From Albimonas pacifica (lineage in GTDB: Bacteria; Pseudomonadota; Alphaproteobacteria; Rhodobacterales; Rhodobacteraceae): a stretch of DNA of 64,000 nt. The translations under genes and the position numbers were made by a program. The DNA lies in the NCBI RefSeq assembly GCF_900113695.1, contig NZ_FOQH01000006.1, positions 186,001-250,000 on the forward strand. Reading direction: 5' to 3'. Positions 47,302-55,770 of this stretch are shown one piece after another. The first letter of the stretch is position 1. Each line of letters starts with the position of its first letter. Under the pieces are notes generated by a model. The model was not told where the DNA came from and searched no databases. It saw only the letters and a program-made list of their open reading frames with translations.

Positions 47302-47423
47302 AGCGTCGCATTCCGCGAAAATTCGAAACGAACGGGCGGTCGCGGCCGCCCTGCCTGGCCGCCGGGGCAACGCTTCTTCAACCAAGGCGGACATAACCTG
47401 AAGACGAGGCGAAGAGCGGGCCG

Positions 47424-47924
47424 ATGGGAACAGCGATGCGGTGTCTGATCGTAGAGGACTATGTCGAACTGGCCGAGCTCTGGCGGCTCGAGCTGGCGGA
47501 CCTCGGGTTCGAGGCGGTGGCGGTGCATTCCGCCGAAGCCGCTTTCGCCCATATGCTGCTGACCCCGTTCGACCTGGTGATCGCCGACCTCGGTCTGCCC
47601 GACGGCTCCGGTCTGACGGTGGCGCAGAGCGCGGCGATCCGCGCCCCGGGCGCGGCGGTGATCGTGGTCACCGGCCAGGCCGACTACCCCCATGGGGAGC
47701 TGTTCGGGATGTCGACCAACATCGTCGCGGTGTTCCGCAAGACCTCCGACCTCAACGACATGCTGGCCTTCGCCGACCACCTGCGCGTCAAGCGCGCCCG
47801 CGCGCTCGGGCAGGGGGACGCCGCGCTCCCGCCCGCCGAGCCGGCCGCGCGCGCCTCCTCCGACCGCGCCTCGCTGCGCGCCGGCCCGCCAGAGCTTCGG
47901 GCCCGCCTTCGCGCCGCCGGCTGA
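47424..47924 (+). CDS. Second single-domain response regulator
   Basis: 166 residues. LIVEDYVELAELWRLEL, VIADLGLPDGSG (phospho-acceptor Asp), VIVVTGQADY and VFRKTSDL give the receiver residues. A disordered Ala/Arg/Pro tail of about 40 residues follows instead of an output domain. It lies 122 bp after the first regulator; the gap contains AT-richer sequence near 47310-47335, so it may have its own promoter. It could be a phosphate sink or a second output of the same kinase. Confidence 0.85.
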   Translation: MGTAMRCLIVEDYVELAELWRLELADLGFEAVAVHSAEAAFAHMLLTPFDLVIADLGLPDGSGLTVAQSAAIRAPGAAVIVVTGQADYPHGELFGMSTNIVAVFRKTSDLNDMLAFADHLRVKRARALGQGDAALPPAEPAARASSDRASLRAGPPELRARLRAAG

Positions 47925-48335
47925 GCGGGCCGCGCGAAGACGGGCTCAGCGCTCGGCCCGCCCCCGCGGCCCGAAGCCGCCAGGCGGCGCCCCCGCGCCC
48001 CTCCCGCGAGGATCGGGGTCCCGGCCCGCAACACCCGACCTCCGAGCCCTCAGGACCTGTTTGCAGCCGGGCCCGTCCGGCGCGCGCGTCGCGCTGCTCT
48101 GGGCCGACGCAGGGACGGTCGGCGCCTCCGCCTCGCCGAGAGGAGCGTGCTCTGCGGGGCGATGCACGTGCGCCGAGCCGAGACGAGCCTCCGCTGAGAC
48201 GGGCCCGCGCCGGGACGAGCCTGCGCCAGGACGGGCCTGCGCCGGGACGGGCCCGCGCCGCTCCGCATCGGGAGCCGGGAGCGAGGGGCGCCGCCTGGCC
48301 CCCCCGACGCACCGCCCTCGCGGGCGGGGCGGGGG
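47925..48335. other. Non-coding gap with a hairpin and GC-rich repeats
   Basis: About 410 bp between the second response regulator and the convergent crotonase gene. It contains an 8-bp inverted repeat just after the regulator stop (47925-47932 and 47954-47961) and a 16-bp tandem repeat at 48181-48260. Frames open here are compositionally biased and match no family; I see no gene. Confidence 0.6.
48181..48260. repeat. Five tandem copies of a 16-bp unit
   Basis: Units of the form RGACGRGCCYSCGCYR repeat five times in 80 bp with a few substitutions. The period is not a multiple of three, which argues against coding. No spacers, so not a CRISPR. Confidence 0.7.
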
Positions 48336-49151
48336 TCAGGCCTTCCAGTCGGGGTCGCGCTTCTCGAGGAAGGCCTGCACGCCCTCGGCCGTGTCGCGGT
48401 GGAGCATGTTCTCGGCCATCACCCGGCCGGTGTAGGCGTAGGCCGCCTCGAGGCTCATGCCGGCCTGGGCGTAGAACGCCTCCTTGCCGATGCGCACCGC
48501 GACGCCGAGCTTGTCGGCCACCGTGCGGGCGAGCGCCAGCGCCGCCTCGGACTGCTCGCCCTCGGGGACCACCCGGTTCACCAGGCCGATCTCACGGGCG
48601 CGGGCGGCGTCGATGAACTCGCCCGTGGTCAGCATCTCGAAGGCGTGCTTGGCCGGCGCGTTGCGGGTCAGCGCCACCATCGGCGTCGAGCAGAACAGGC
48701 CGATGTTCACCCCGTTGACCCCGAAGCGCGTCGTCTCCGCCGCCACCGCCATGTCGCAGGTCGCCACCAGCTGGCAGCCGGCGGCCGTCGCCACCCCGTG
48801 CACCTCGGCGATCACCGGCTGCGGCAGCCGGGTGATCGAGGTCATCATCCGCGCGCACTGCGCGAACAGCGCGGTGTAATAGGCCCGGCCGCCGTCGGGC
48901 GCCTGGCGCGCGCCCTGCATCTCGCGCAGGTCGTGGCCGGCGCAGAAGGCCTTGCCGGCGCCGCGCAGCACCACCGCCTTCACCGACCCGTCGCCCGCCA
49001 GCCGGTCGAGCTCCGCCTGCAGGCGGGTCAGCATCGCCTCGGAGAGCGCGTTGATCTTCGCGGGCTGGTTCAGCGTCAGCCGCGCCACGGGGCCGAGATC
49101 CTCGCGGAGCACGAGCGTCTCGGCGGCGGCGATCTGGGTCTGCGCGGTCAT
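48336..49151 (-). CDS. Crotonase-superfamily protein, ECHDC3-like
   Basis: 271 residues. The crotonase fold is clear: oxyanion-hole segment KAFCAGHDLREM and HGVATAAGCQLVATCDMAVA. In classical enoyl-CoA hydratase two catalytic glutamates lie in GGGCEL and in the FGxPE segment; here these read AAGCQL and FGVNGV, so both are absent. The text GVNIGLFCSTPMVALTR matches the ECHDC3 group, whose reaction is not settled. A standard hydratase activity is therefore unlikely despite the usual annotation. The start at 49151 precedes MTAQTQ; it is transcribed toward the response-regulator genes. Confidence 0.85.
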   Translation of the reverse strand: MTAQTQIAAAETLVLREDLGPVARLTLNQPAKINALSEAMLTRLQAELDRLAGDGSVKAVVLRGAGKAFCAGHDLREMQGARQAPDGGRAYYTALFAQCARMMTSITRLPQPVIAEVHGVATAAGCQLVATCDMAVAAETTRFGVNGVNIGLFCSTPMVALTRNAPAKHAFEMLTTGEFIDAARAREIGLVNRVVPEGEQSEAALALARTVADKLGVAVRIGKEAFYAQAGMSLEAAYAYTGRVMAENMLHRDTAEGVQAFLEKRDPDWKA

Positions 49152-49292
49152 GGCGGGCCTCCCGGGTCCTGGGGTTTCGGGCGCGACCATAACGCCGCCC
49201 GGCCCCGCGCCCAAGCCCCGCGCTTGACCCCGCCCGCCGCGCCCGCGATCAATCCCCCCCGAGAGCGTCCAGCGCCGAAGGGGAGGAACCGA

Positions 49293-49712
49293 ATGCAGCC
49301 GCTGATGACCGAGACCGAGCTTGCGACCTATCTCGACGAGGTCTTCCCCGAGATGAAGGGCAAGTTCGTCATCGAGGAGGTGAGCCCGATGTTCGCCCGC
49401 GTCCGGCGCAGGGTCACGCCCGACGACCTGCGCCCGGGGGGCACCGTCTCGGGTCCCACGATGTTCAGCCTCGCGGACTGCGCCTTCTACGCGGTGACGC
49501 TGGCGATGATCGGGCGGCAGGCGCTGGCGGTGACCACCTCGTGCGCGATCAACTTCATGCGCAAGCCCGAGCCCAGGGACCTGACCTGCGAGGCGCGGAT
49601 CCTCAAGCTGGGCCGGGCGCTGGCGGTGGGGGACTGCACGATCTTCTCGCCAGGGGTCGAGGGGCCGGTGGCGCACGCCACGCTCACCTACTCGATCCCT
49701 CCGGCCCGCTGA
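49293..49712 (+). CDS. PaaI-type hotdog-fold thioesterase
   Basis: 139 residues. Hotdog-fold features: the helix segment VSGPTMFSLADCAFYAVTLA and strands AVTTSCAINFMRKPEPRDLT and LAVGDCTIFS. PaaI-family enzymes hydrolyse acyl-CoA thioesters. RBS GGGGAGGAACC lies just upstream of ATG 49293. It is divergent from the ECHDC3-like gene and its last 29 bp overlap the 3' end of the LytTR gene on the other strand. Confidence 0.83.
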   Translation: MQPLMTETELATYLDEVFPEMKGKFVIEEVSPMFARVRRRVTPDDLRPGGTVSGPTMFSLADCAFYAVTLAMIGRQALAVTTSCAINFMRKPEPRDLTCEARILKLGRALAVGDCTIFSPGVEGPVAHATLTYSIPPAR

Positions 49713-50616
49713 GCCCGCCGGCGGCGCCCGCGCCGGGTCCGCCCGCGCGGCCCGGCAGCCAGCCCGCCTCGCGCAGCGCCTGCACCCGCCCGCGGCTGAC
49801 GGGGATGCGCTCGCCCCCCGCCAGCTCCAGCACCGCGCGGTCGCCGTCGCGCCAGGCGGCGACCACCGCCGCGCGCGCGACCCAGTGCGACCGGTGCACC
49901 TGCAGGCCTTCGACCGGGTCGCACTCGGCGATGGCGTCGCCCAGGCGCAGCAGGACCAGCTCGGTCCCGCGGTCGGTGGCGACCTGGACGTAGTGGTCCT
50001 GCATCGACAGCCGGCGCAGGGCGCCGCGCCGCTCGGGCGACAGCCGCTCGAGGATGCGGGCGGCGGGCGCGTCGGGGGCTGGCGGGGCCTCCGGCGGGGG
50101 CGCGGCGGCCGCGGCGGGGAGCGGAACCGGGGGCGGCGGGGCAGGGGGCGCGGACGCCTCCCGCGGGCCCAGGCCGCCGGCGTCGCCCAACAGGGTGGTC
50201 GCGGCGCGGGCGTTCACCGCCAGGATCAGCGTCAGCCCCGCCGAGATCGGCAGCACCGCGAGCACCGCCGACGGCGTGAACGGCGAATCGAGGAACAGCG
50301 ACCGCATCCCCGCCACCACGGACGAAATCGGCAGGGCGGCGATCGCGACGGTCAGCGCCACCCGCTCGACGAGCTGCGACTGCGGGCGCAGGGCGCCGAC
50401 CAGAGCGCCGCACAGGATCCCCACGCTCCAGCAGCCGGCGTGCAGCAGGGTCCAGAATGCGATCAGCGCGGCGGGGGGGAGCTGGTCGCCCGTGCCGAAC
50501 GGCTTCGCCACGCAGAACAGCGCCACCGTGCAGGCGAAGGTCATCCACAGCCTGCCGCTTCTCAGGCGCGTCCGCAGTTCACGAAGCGCCAGATGCATGG
50601 TTCTGGAAAGGCTCAT
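49684..50616 (-). CDS. Membrane-anchored LytTR DNA-binding regulator
   Basis: About 310 residues. Four hydrophobic segments occupy residues 20-160 (for example LWMTFACTVALFCVA, CWSVGILCGALVGAL and AVLAVLPISAGLTLIL). A Pro/Ala-rich linker follows, then a C-terminal LytTR domain (RRLSMQDHYVQVATDRGTEL, VHRSHWVARAAVVA, GGERIPVSRGRVQALREAGW). LytTR domains bind DNA through beta strands; membrane-tethered versions without a receiver domain are known in proteobacteria. Starts at 50616 (MSLSRTM) or 50598 (MHLALRE) are both possible. Its 3' end overlaps the convergent thioesterase gene by 29 bp. Confidence 0.85.
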   Translation of the reverse strand: MSLSRTMHLALRELRTRLRSGRLWMTFACTVALFCVAKPFGTGDQLPPAALIAFWTLLHAGCWSVGILCGALVGALRPQSQLVERVALTVAIAALPISSVVAGMRSLFLDSPFTPSAVLAVLPISAGLTLILAVNARAATTLLGDAGGLGPREASAPPAPPPPVPLPAAAAAPPPEAPPAPDAPAARILERLSPERRGALRRLSMQDHYVQVATDRGTELVLLRLGDAIAECDPVEGLQVHRSHWVARAAVVAAWRDGDRAVLELAGGERIPVSRGRVQALREAGWLPGRAGGPGAGAAGGLSGPEGSSR

Positions 50617-51201
50617 ATATCGATCGTCATCTGCGAAAAGGCGGCCGCGGTTCGCGAAACGCAGATTGCCGTCGGGACGGCGGGGAGTCCACATCGCAGC
50701 GCGTCGCCGCCGGACTTGTCGCCCGGCCGCTTCGCGGACGGGACGCCGACCGCCGGAACGCCCGGCACGGCGCTGCGCAGGTCGCGCCCGTTCCCGACCC
50801 TCGCGGTCGCCCTGCTGGGGCGGGCGATCCGCGCCGCGGTCGAGCGGGAGGAGCGGCGCGCCGTCGACGGACGGGCGCGCCCTTCTCCCGCGGCGCCGAC
50901 CCCACCCCTGATTTTCCAGAGCCTTAGCCGACGCCCGGCGCTCCGCCGCCTTCCGTCGCGTCGGAGCAGGCGCCGGTTCGGCCTTGCGATTTTTGGGGTA
51001 TCCATACACCCCATTGCGAACCGCCTGAAAACAGGGCGAAATTCTGGGAAGGTCCGGCGTCGAAGCGGTTGACTCGGCCGTGGGATCGCTTAGAAGGCGC
51101 GCATCCGTCCGGCGAAGCCATCGCGCCTCGCCCCTGACGCCGCCGGCCGCCCCGTTCCTCCGGGAGCGTCTGGGCCCGGAGATGAAAGAGACGACGAACC
51201 G
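50617..51201. other. Divergent intergenic region upstream of rplM
   Basis: About 585 bp between the LytTR gene and rplM. It holds a probable rplM promoter (51069-51096), a small imperfect palindrome GGGGTATCCATACACCCC at 50995-51012, and local AT-richer stretches near 50990-51050. Open frames on either strand here are Arg-rich and unlike proteins; I see no gene. Confidence 0.55.
51069..51096 (+). promoter_or_regulatory. Likely sigma-70-type promoter for rplM-rpsI
   Basis: TTGACT (51069-51074), a 16-bp spacer and TAGAAG (51091-51096) resemble the housekeeping -35/-10 pair. It lies about 105 bp before the rplM start, leaving a leader of roughly 100 nt that could carry autoregulation by the ribosomal protein. 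Confidence 0.6.
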
Positions 51202-51666
51202 ATGAAGACCTTTTCCGCCAAGCCGGCCGACATCGACAAGAAGTGGGTCGTGATCGACGCCGAGGGGCTGGTGCTGGGCCGCCTCGCGTCCCTGATCGCC
51301 ATGCGCCTGCGTGGCAAGCACAAGCCCTCGTTCACGCCGCACATGGACATGGGCGACAACGTGATCGTGATCAACGCCGAGAAAGTTCAGCTGACGGGGC
51401 GCAAGCGCACCGACAAGAACTACTACTGGCACACCGGCTACCCGGGCGGGATCAAGTCCCGCACCGCCGGCCAGATCCTCGAGGGCAAGTTCCCCGAGCG
51501 GGTGATCGAGAAAGCCGTGCAGCGCATGATGCCAGGCGGTCCGCTGACCCGCAAGCAGCTGTCGAACCTGCGCGTCTATGCGGGCGCCGAGCACCCGCAT
51601 GAGGCCCAGACCCCCGAGGCGATCGACGTGGCCGCCCTGAACTCCAAGAACACCCGGAGCGCCTGA
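51202..51666 (+). CDS. rplM: 50S ribosomal protein L13
   Basis: 154 residues, the normal length. Family segments include [51 protein letters not shown] and [21 protein letters not shown]13 is an early-assembling large-subunit protein. It is followed by rpsI after 2 bp, the conserved L13-S9 operon. The ATG at 51202 follows GAAAGAGACGACGAACCG. Confidence 0.98.
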   Translation: MKTFSAKPADIDKKWVVIDAEGLVLGRLASLIAMRLRGKHKPSFTPHMDMGDNVIVINAEKVQLTGRKRTDKNYYWHTGYPGGIKSRTAGQILEGKFPERVIEKAVQRMMPGGPLTRKQLSNLRVYAGAEHPHEAQTPEAIDVAALNSKNTRSA

Positions 51667-51668
51667 CG

Positions 51669-52160
51669 ATGGCCGACGACGTTAAGACCCTCGACGACCT
51701 GGCCGACCTGACCGTGGACGGCGACGCGACCTCGATCGAGCCCGCCGCCCCGCGCGAGCCGGTGCGCGACGCGCTGAACCGCTCCTACGCGACCGGCAAG
51801 CGCAAGGACGCCGTCTCCCGCGTGTGGGTGAAGCCCGGCACCGGCAAGATCACCGTCAACGGCAAGGAGGCCGACGCCTACTTCGCCCGCCCGGTGCTGC
51901 AGATGGTGATCGCGCAGCCCTTCGGCGTGGCCGGCGTGGACGGCCAGTTCGACGTGATGTGCACCGTCAAGGGCGGCGGCCTGTCGGGCCAGGCGGGCGC
52001 CGTGAAGCACGGCATCTCCAAGGCGCTGACGCTGTGGGATCCGTCCCTGCGCCCCGCGCTGAAGGCCGCCGGCTTCCTGACCCGCGACAGCCGCGTGGTC
52101 GAGCGCAAGAAGTACGGCCGCCGCAAGGCCCGCCGCTCCTTCCAGTTCTCCAAGCGCTGA
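51669..52160 (+). CDS. rpsI: 30S ribosomal protein S9
   Basis: 163 residues. An acidic N-terminal extension of about 38 residues, common in alphaproteobacteria, precedes the S9 core ([39 protein letters not shown]). It ends with the basic [17 protein letters not shown] tail, whose C-terminal Lys-Arg contacts P-site tRNA. It follows rplM by 2 bp and is closed by a strong intrinsic terminator. Confidence 0.98.
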   Translation: MADDVKTLDDLADLTVDGDATSIEPAAPREPVRDALNRSYATGKRKDAVSRVWVKPGTGKITVNGKEADAYFARPVLQMVIAQPFGVAGVDGQFDVMCTVKGGGLSGQAGAVKHGISKALTLWDPSLRPALKAAGFLTRDSRVVERKKYGRRKARRSFQFSKR

Positions 52161-52208
52161 TCGCGCTCGGGCCGGCTCCGCGCCGCGCCCGACTGGAGCC
52201 GAAAGACA

Positions 52209-52237
52209 CGCCCCGCGCCCCCGGCGCGGGGCGTTTT
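52209..52237 (+). terminator. Intrinsic terminator of rplM-rpsI
   Basis: A perfect 11-bp GC stem (52209-52219 with 52223-52233), a 3-base loop and TTTT at 52234-52237, 49 bp after the rpsI stop. Confidence 0.88.
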
Positions 52238-52404
52238 CGTGCGCGGGTCCTCCGGCAGGGGCGGCCCCTGGGGCGCGACCGCCGCCGCGGGGGGATCGCG
52301 GCCACGGCCGCGGGCCCGATGCGCCGCGTCCCCCGACGCTCCGTTGCGCGGCGGGGCCGCCGGGTGTAAGGGCGGCCGGCACTTCCTCCAGCGGAGACGG
52401 GATC

Positions 52405-53436
52405 ATGGACAAGGCGCGCATCGCGATCATCGGGGCCAGCGGGTACACGGGCGCCGAGCTCGTGCGTCTCGTCACGACGCACCCGGGGATGCGAATCGCG
52501 GCCCTGGCGGCCGACCGGAACGCCGGCAAGCCGCTGGCCGAGATCTACCCGCATCTTTCCCACCTCGACCTGCCGACGGTGGTGAAGACCGAGGAGATCG
52601 ACTTCGCCGGCATCGATCTCGCCTTCTGCGGTCTGCCGCATGCCACCGCCCAGGCGGTGATCGGCGGCTTGCCGCGGGACCTCAAGGTGGTGGACCTCTC
52701 GGCCGACTTCCGGCTGCGCGATCCCAAGATCTACGAGACGTGGTATGGCCACGAGCACCACGCGCTCGACCTCCAGGCGGAGGCGGTCTACGGCCTGCCC
52801 GAGTTCTACCGTGAGGAGATCCGGGCCACGCGCCTGTGCGCCGGCACCGGCTGCTTCGTGGTCAACGGCCTGCTGCCGCTGGTGCCGCTGGTCGAGAAGG
52901 GGGTGATCGACCTCGACGAGATCGTGATCGATTCCAAGACCGGGATCACCGGGGCGGGGCGCTCGTCGGCCGAGTGGAAGCTGTTCTCCGAGGTGACGGC
53001 GGGGACCAAGGCCTACGGCCTCGGCGGCACGCACCGCCACACCTCCGAGTTCGACCAGGAGCTGACGAAGGCCGCGGGCCGCGAGGTGACGGTGATGTTC
53101 ACCCCCCACCTGCTGCCGATGAACCGGGGCATCCTGGGCACGATCTACGTGAAGGGCGACGCGGACGAGATCCAGGCGACGCTGGCGACGCGCTACGCCG
53201 ACGAGCCCTTCGTGCAGGTGCTGCCGATGGGCTCGGCGCCGCTGACCCAGCACGTGACCGGCTCGAACCTCTGCCGCATCGGCGTGACGCCGGACCGGCG
53301 CAAGGGGCGGGCGGTGATCGTCTCGGTGATCGACAACCTGGTGAAGGGCGCCTCGGGCCAGGCGGTGCAGTGCGCCAACCTGATGCTGGGCCAGCCGGAG
53401 ACCGCGGGCCTCGAGCTCGCCCCCATGTTCCCCTGA
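52405..53436 (+). CDS. argC: N-acetyl-gamma-glutamyl-phosphate reductase
   Basis: 343 residues. The NAD(P)-binding start [19 protein letters not shown], the catalytic-Cys segment [15 protein letters not shown] and [14 protein letters not shown] mark ArgC. It reduces N-acetylglutamyl phosphate to the semialdehyde, the third step of arginine synthesis. Length and residues are complete. ATG 52405 lies 14 bp after GCGGAGACGGG. It stands alone; no other arg gene is in the window. Confidence 0.97.
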   Translation: MDKARIAIIGASGYTGAELVRLVTTHPGMRIAALAADRNAGKPLAEIYPHLSHLDLPTVVKTEEIDFAGIDLAFCGLPHATAQAVIGGLPRDLKVVDLSADFRLRDPKIYETWYGHEHHALDLQAEAVYGLPEFYREEIRATRLCAGTGCFVVNGLLPLVPLVEKGVIDLDEIVIDSKTGITGAGRSSAEWKLFSEVTAGTKAYGLGGTHRHTSEFDQELTKAAGREVTVMFTPHLLPMNRGILGTIYVKGDADEIQATLATRYADEPFVQVLPMGSAPLTQHVTGSNLCRIGVTPDRRKGRAVIVSVIDNLVKGASGQAVQCANLMLGQPETAGLELAPMFP

Positions 53437-53894
53437 TCCGTCCGCCAGGACGGCCCGCCGCGGCCGGCGCCCGGAGACGGGCGCCGGCCGCGCGCGTTCC
53501 AGCCTCCTCGGCGTCGCCCGCCACCCGCTGCCCACAGGCGCCGCGTCGGGCGTGGCGCGAGGCCCGGCGTTCCGCCCGCGGCGCGCGGCAGGCCGGGCGC
53601 CCGGCGCGCCGCGGGCCTCGGGCGACCGTCGGGCCGGGCGCCGACCCTCGCCCCGCGCCGCGGGCCGGACGCCCGCGCCGGGCGCGACCGGGGTCGCGGC
53701 GCGCCCGACGCGCGCGCAGGCCGCGGGCGTCGGGGGGCCGCGGCGGCGGAGGCGCGGGAGGGGGCAGGGGGGCGCGTATGGCAGGCGGGCGCCGCGGCGG
53801 CGCCTGCGGCGCCGGCGCCTCACGCGGGCGTGACCTCCGCGCCCGGGGGCGCTGCGGGTTGCCTCCTCGTCGCCGCCCGATACCTTGAAGGTCC
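53437..53894. other. Gap after argC with a strong hairpin
   Basis: About 458 bp of extremely GC-rich sequence between argC and the YihY-type gene. Apart from the hairpin at 53459-53492 I see nothing. Open frames here are Arg/Gly-rich composition artefacts. Confidence 0.55.
53459..53492 (+). terminator. Perfect 15-bp hairpin with GAGA loop after argC
   Basis: 53459-53473 pairs fully with 53478-53492 around the tetraloop GAGA, 22 bp after the argC stop. No T-run follows, so termination efficiency is uncertain; it may mainly protect the 3' end. Confidence 0.55.
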
Positions 53895-55148
53895 ATGAAC
53901 GTCGGCGCCTTCTTCCGCGCGCGCCTGCCCGGCGGCGCCCCCGATCCCATCGCGGCCGCCGAGGCCGCGGAGGAGCGCGAGGCCGCGTCGACGCCCCGTT
54001 CCCCGCCCGAAAGCCGGAGCGCCCCCGCCCGCCGCGGCGCCCCGCCGGCGCGGCCCCTGGGCGCCTCGCCGCGGGGCGAGGACGCCGACGCCGCCCTCGC
54101 CGGCCAGCGCGCCCCCCGCGCCGGCCCCCCGCCCAGCCGCTCGCATCTGCCCTCCGACCCCGAGCGCCGCGACCCCGTCGCCCGCGAGTTCTGGGCCGAC
54201 GCGCCCGAGGACCCGTTCGCCCGCCGCCGAACCAAGGTCGAGCGCTTCTTCATCTGGGCCGGCCGCTCGCTGGGGCTGGTGTTCTCGCTCGCCGCGCTCA
54301 AGGTCTTCTGGGACGCGATCAACCGCTTCCAGGCGCACGAGGGCTTCATGCTCTCGGGCCACATCGCCTACTCGGCGCTGCTGGCGCTGTTCCCCTTCCT
54401 CATCTTCTGCACCTCCGTCGCCGCGGCGACCATCGGCCCGGCCGAGCTGCAGGCGCTGATCGACCTGATGTTCGACATCGCCCCCGCCCAGGTCGCCGAC
54501 GCCATGCGCCCGATCCTCGAGCAGGCGCTGGGGGTCGAGCGCCGCGGCCTGCTGACCATCTCGGGGCTCGGCGCGATCTGGGCCGCCTCCAACGGGGTCG
54601 AGGCCTTCCGGCTGGGCTTCGACCGCGCCTACCAGCCGCCCTCGGTGCGCAACTTCGTGATCAGCCGGGCGGTGGGCCTGGTCTTCGTGCTGATCGGGGC
54701 CGGGGCCGCGCTGATCATGGGCTTCGCCGTCGTGCTCGCGCCGCTGATCATCGAGGTCTCGGAGATGCTGTTCGGCCGCGCGCCGCCCTTCGGCATGGGC
54801 GTGCTGCGCTACATCATCGCGCTGGTGGCCTTCGCGCTCTTCCTCTACATGATGCACGCGATCCTGCCCTCCGGGCGGCCGCGCGCGCGCCGGCTCTGGC
54901 CGGGGATCACCGCCACGATCCTGCTGTGGACCGTCGCGGCCTCGGCCTTCTCGGTCTACCTCGCGCGGTTCCCGACCTACACGGTCACCTACGGCGGGCT
55001 CGCGGGCGTGATCGTCACGCTCCTGTTCTTCTACCTGTCGGGGGCGGTGATCCTCTTCGGGGCGGAGATCAACGCGGCCATCCACCGGCGCGAGGCCGAG
55101 GCGATGGCGAAGGCGCAGGCCGAGCGGGAGGGCCCGGCCGCGCCCTGA
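53895..55148 (+). CDS. YihY/BrkB family inner-membrane protein
   Basis: 417 residues. The first 110 or so are Pro/Ala/Arg-rich and probably disordered. The core has six membrane helices with family segments GHIAYSALLALFPFLIF, LGAIWAASNGVEAFRLGFDRAY and VTYGGLAGVIVTLLFFYLSG. The family was once misnamed ribonuclease BN; its function is not settled, transport or membrane roles being proposed. The long N-terminal extension is unusual for the family, so a downstream start is possible, but no strong alternative is seen. It ends 22 bp before ccmE. Confidence 0.87.
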   Translation: MNVGAFFRARLPGGAPDPIAAAEAAEEREAASTPRSPPESRSAPARRGAPPARPLGASPRGEDADAALAGQRAPRAGPPPSRSHLPSDPERRDPVAREFWADAPEDPFARRRTKVERFFIWAGRSLGLVFSLAALKVFWDAINRFQAHEGFMLSGHIAYSALLALFPFLIFCTSVAAATIGPAELQALIDLMFDIAPAQVADAMRPILEQALGVERRGLLTISGLGAIWAASNGVEAFRLGFDRAYQPPSVRNFVISRAVGLVFVLIGAGAALIMGFAVVLAPLIIEVSEMLFGRAPPFGMGVLRYIIALVAFALFLYMMHAILPSGRPRARRLWPGITATILLWTVAASAFSVYLARFPTYTVTYGGLAGVIVTLLFFYLSGAVILFGAEINAAIHRREAEAMAKAQAEREGPAAP

Positions 55149-55170
55149 GGACGAGGGACGGAGACCGGCC

Positions 55171-55668
55171 ATGGCCATGACCCGCAAACGGCGGCGCATC
55201 ATCCTGATCGGCATCGGCGCCGGCTTCGTGCTGGCCGCCTCGCTGCTGGTGGGCGTGGGGATGCGCGACCAGATCGTGTTCTTCTTCTCCCCCTCCGAGA
55301 TCGCCGAGAAGGCGCCGGGCCCCGACCAGCGCCTGCGCGTCGGCGGGCTGGTGGTCGAGGGCTCGGTGACGCGCGAGGACGACGGCTCGGTCGCCTTCAC
55401 CGTCACCGACGGCGCGATGGAGCAGCGCATCGCCTTCGCCGGCATCCTCCCCGACCTGTTCCGCGAGGGGCAGGGCATCATCGCCGAGGGCCGCCTGCAG
55501 CCCGGCGGGATCTTCGTGGCCGAGGAAGTCCTCGCCAAGCATGACGAGAAGTACATGCCCAAGGAGATCGCCGAGACCCTGAAGACCGAAGGGCATTTCA
55601 AGGGCGACTACGGCGCCAACGCCCCCGAAGGCGCCGGCAAGGCCACCGCAGCCGACGCCGACGGCTGA
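55171..55668 (+). CDS. ccmE: Cytochrome c maturation heme chaperone CcmE
   Basis: 165 residues. One N-terminal membrane helix (IILIGIGAGFVLAASLLVGV) is followed by an OB-fold periplasmic domain. LAKHDEKYMPKEI contains the His that binds heme covalently and the nearby Tyr. CcmE takes heme from CcmC/CcmD and delivers it to CcmF/CcmH. GGGACGGAG lies just upstream of ATG 55171 (a second ATG at 55177 is possible). It is separated from ccmF-ccmH by two unrelated genes. Confidence 0.96.
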   Translation: MAMTRKRRRIILIGIGAGFVLAASLLVGVGMRDQIVFFFSPSEIAEKAPGPDQRLRVGGLVVEGSVTREDDGSVAFTVTDGAMEQRIAFAGILPDLFREGQGIIAEGRLQPGGIFVAEEVLAKHDEKYMPKEIAETLKTEGHFKGDYGANAPEGAGKATAADADG

Positions 55669-55770
55669 CGCCTGCGCCGCGCCGCGCCGGACGCCCGGAG
55701 CGGCGAGCGCCCCCGGCGCCGCCCGCCCCGGGGCGCGCTCGCCCGTCTCCCTCCGCCCGCAGGATCTCCC

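Noticed and set aside
50613-51014. Possible small minus-strand gene upstream of the LytTR gene
   Set aside because: Arg-rich translation with no hydrophobic core or motif; overlaps the LytTR start and the regulatory region.
53552-53833. Possible small gene between argC and the YihY-type gene
   Set aside because: Translation is almost entirely Arg, Gly, Pro and Ala, as expected from random GC-rich sequence.
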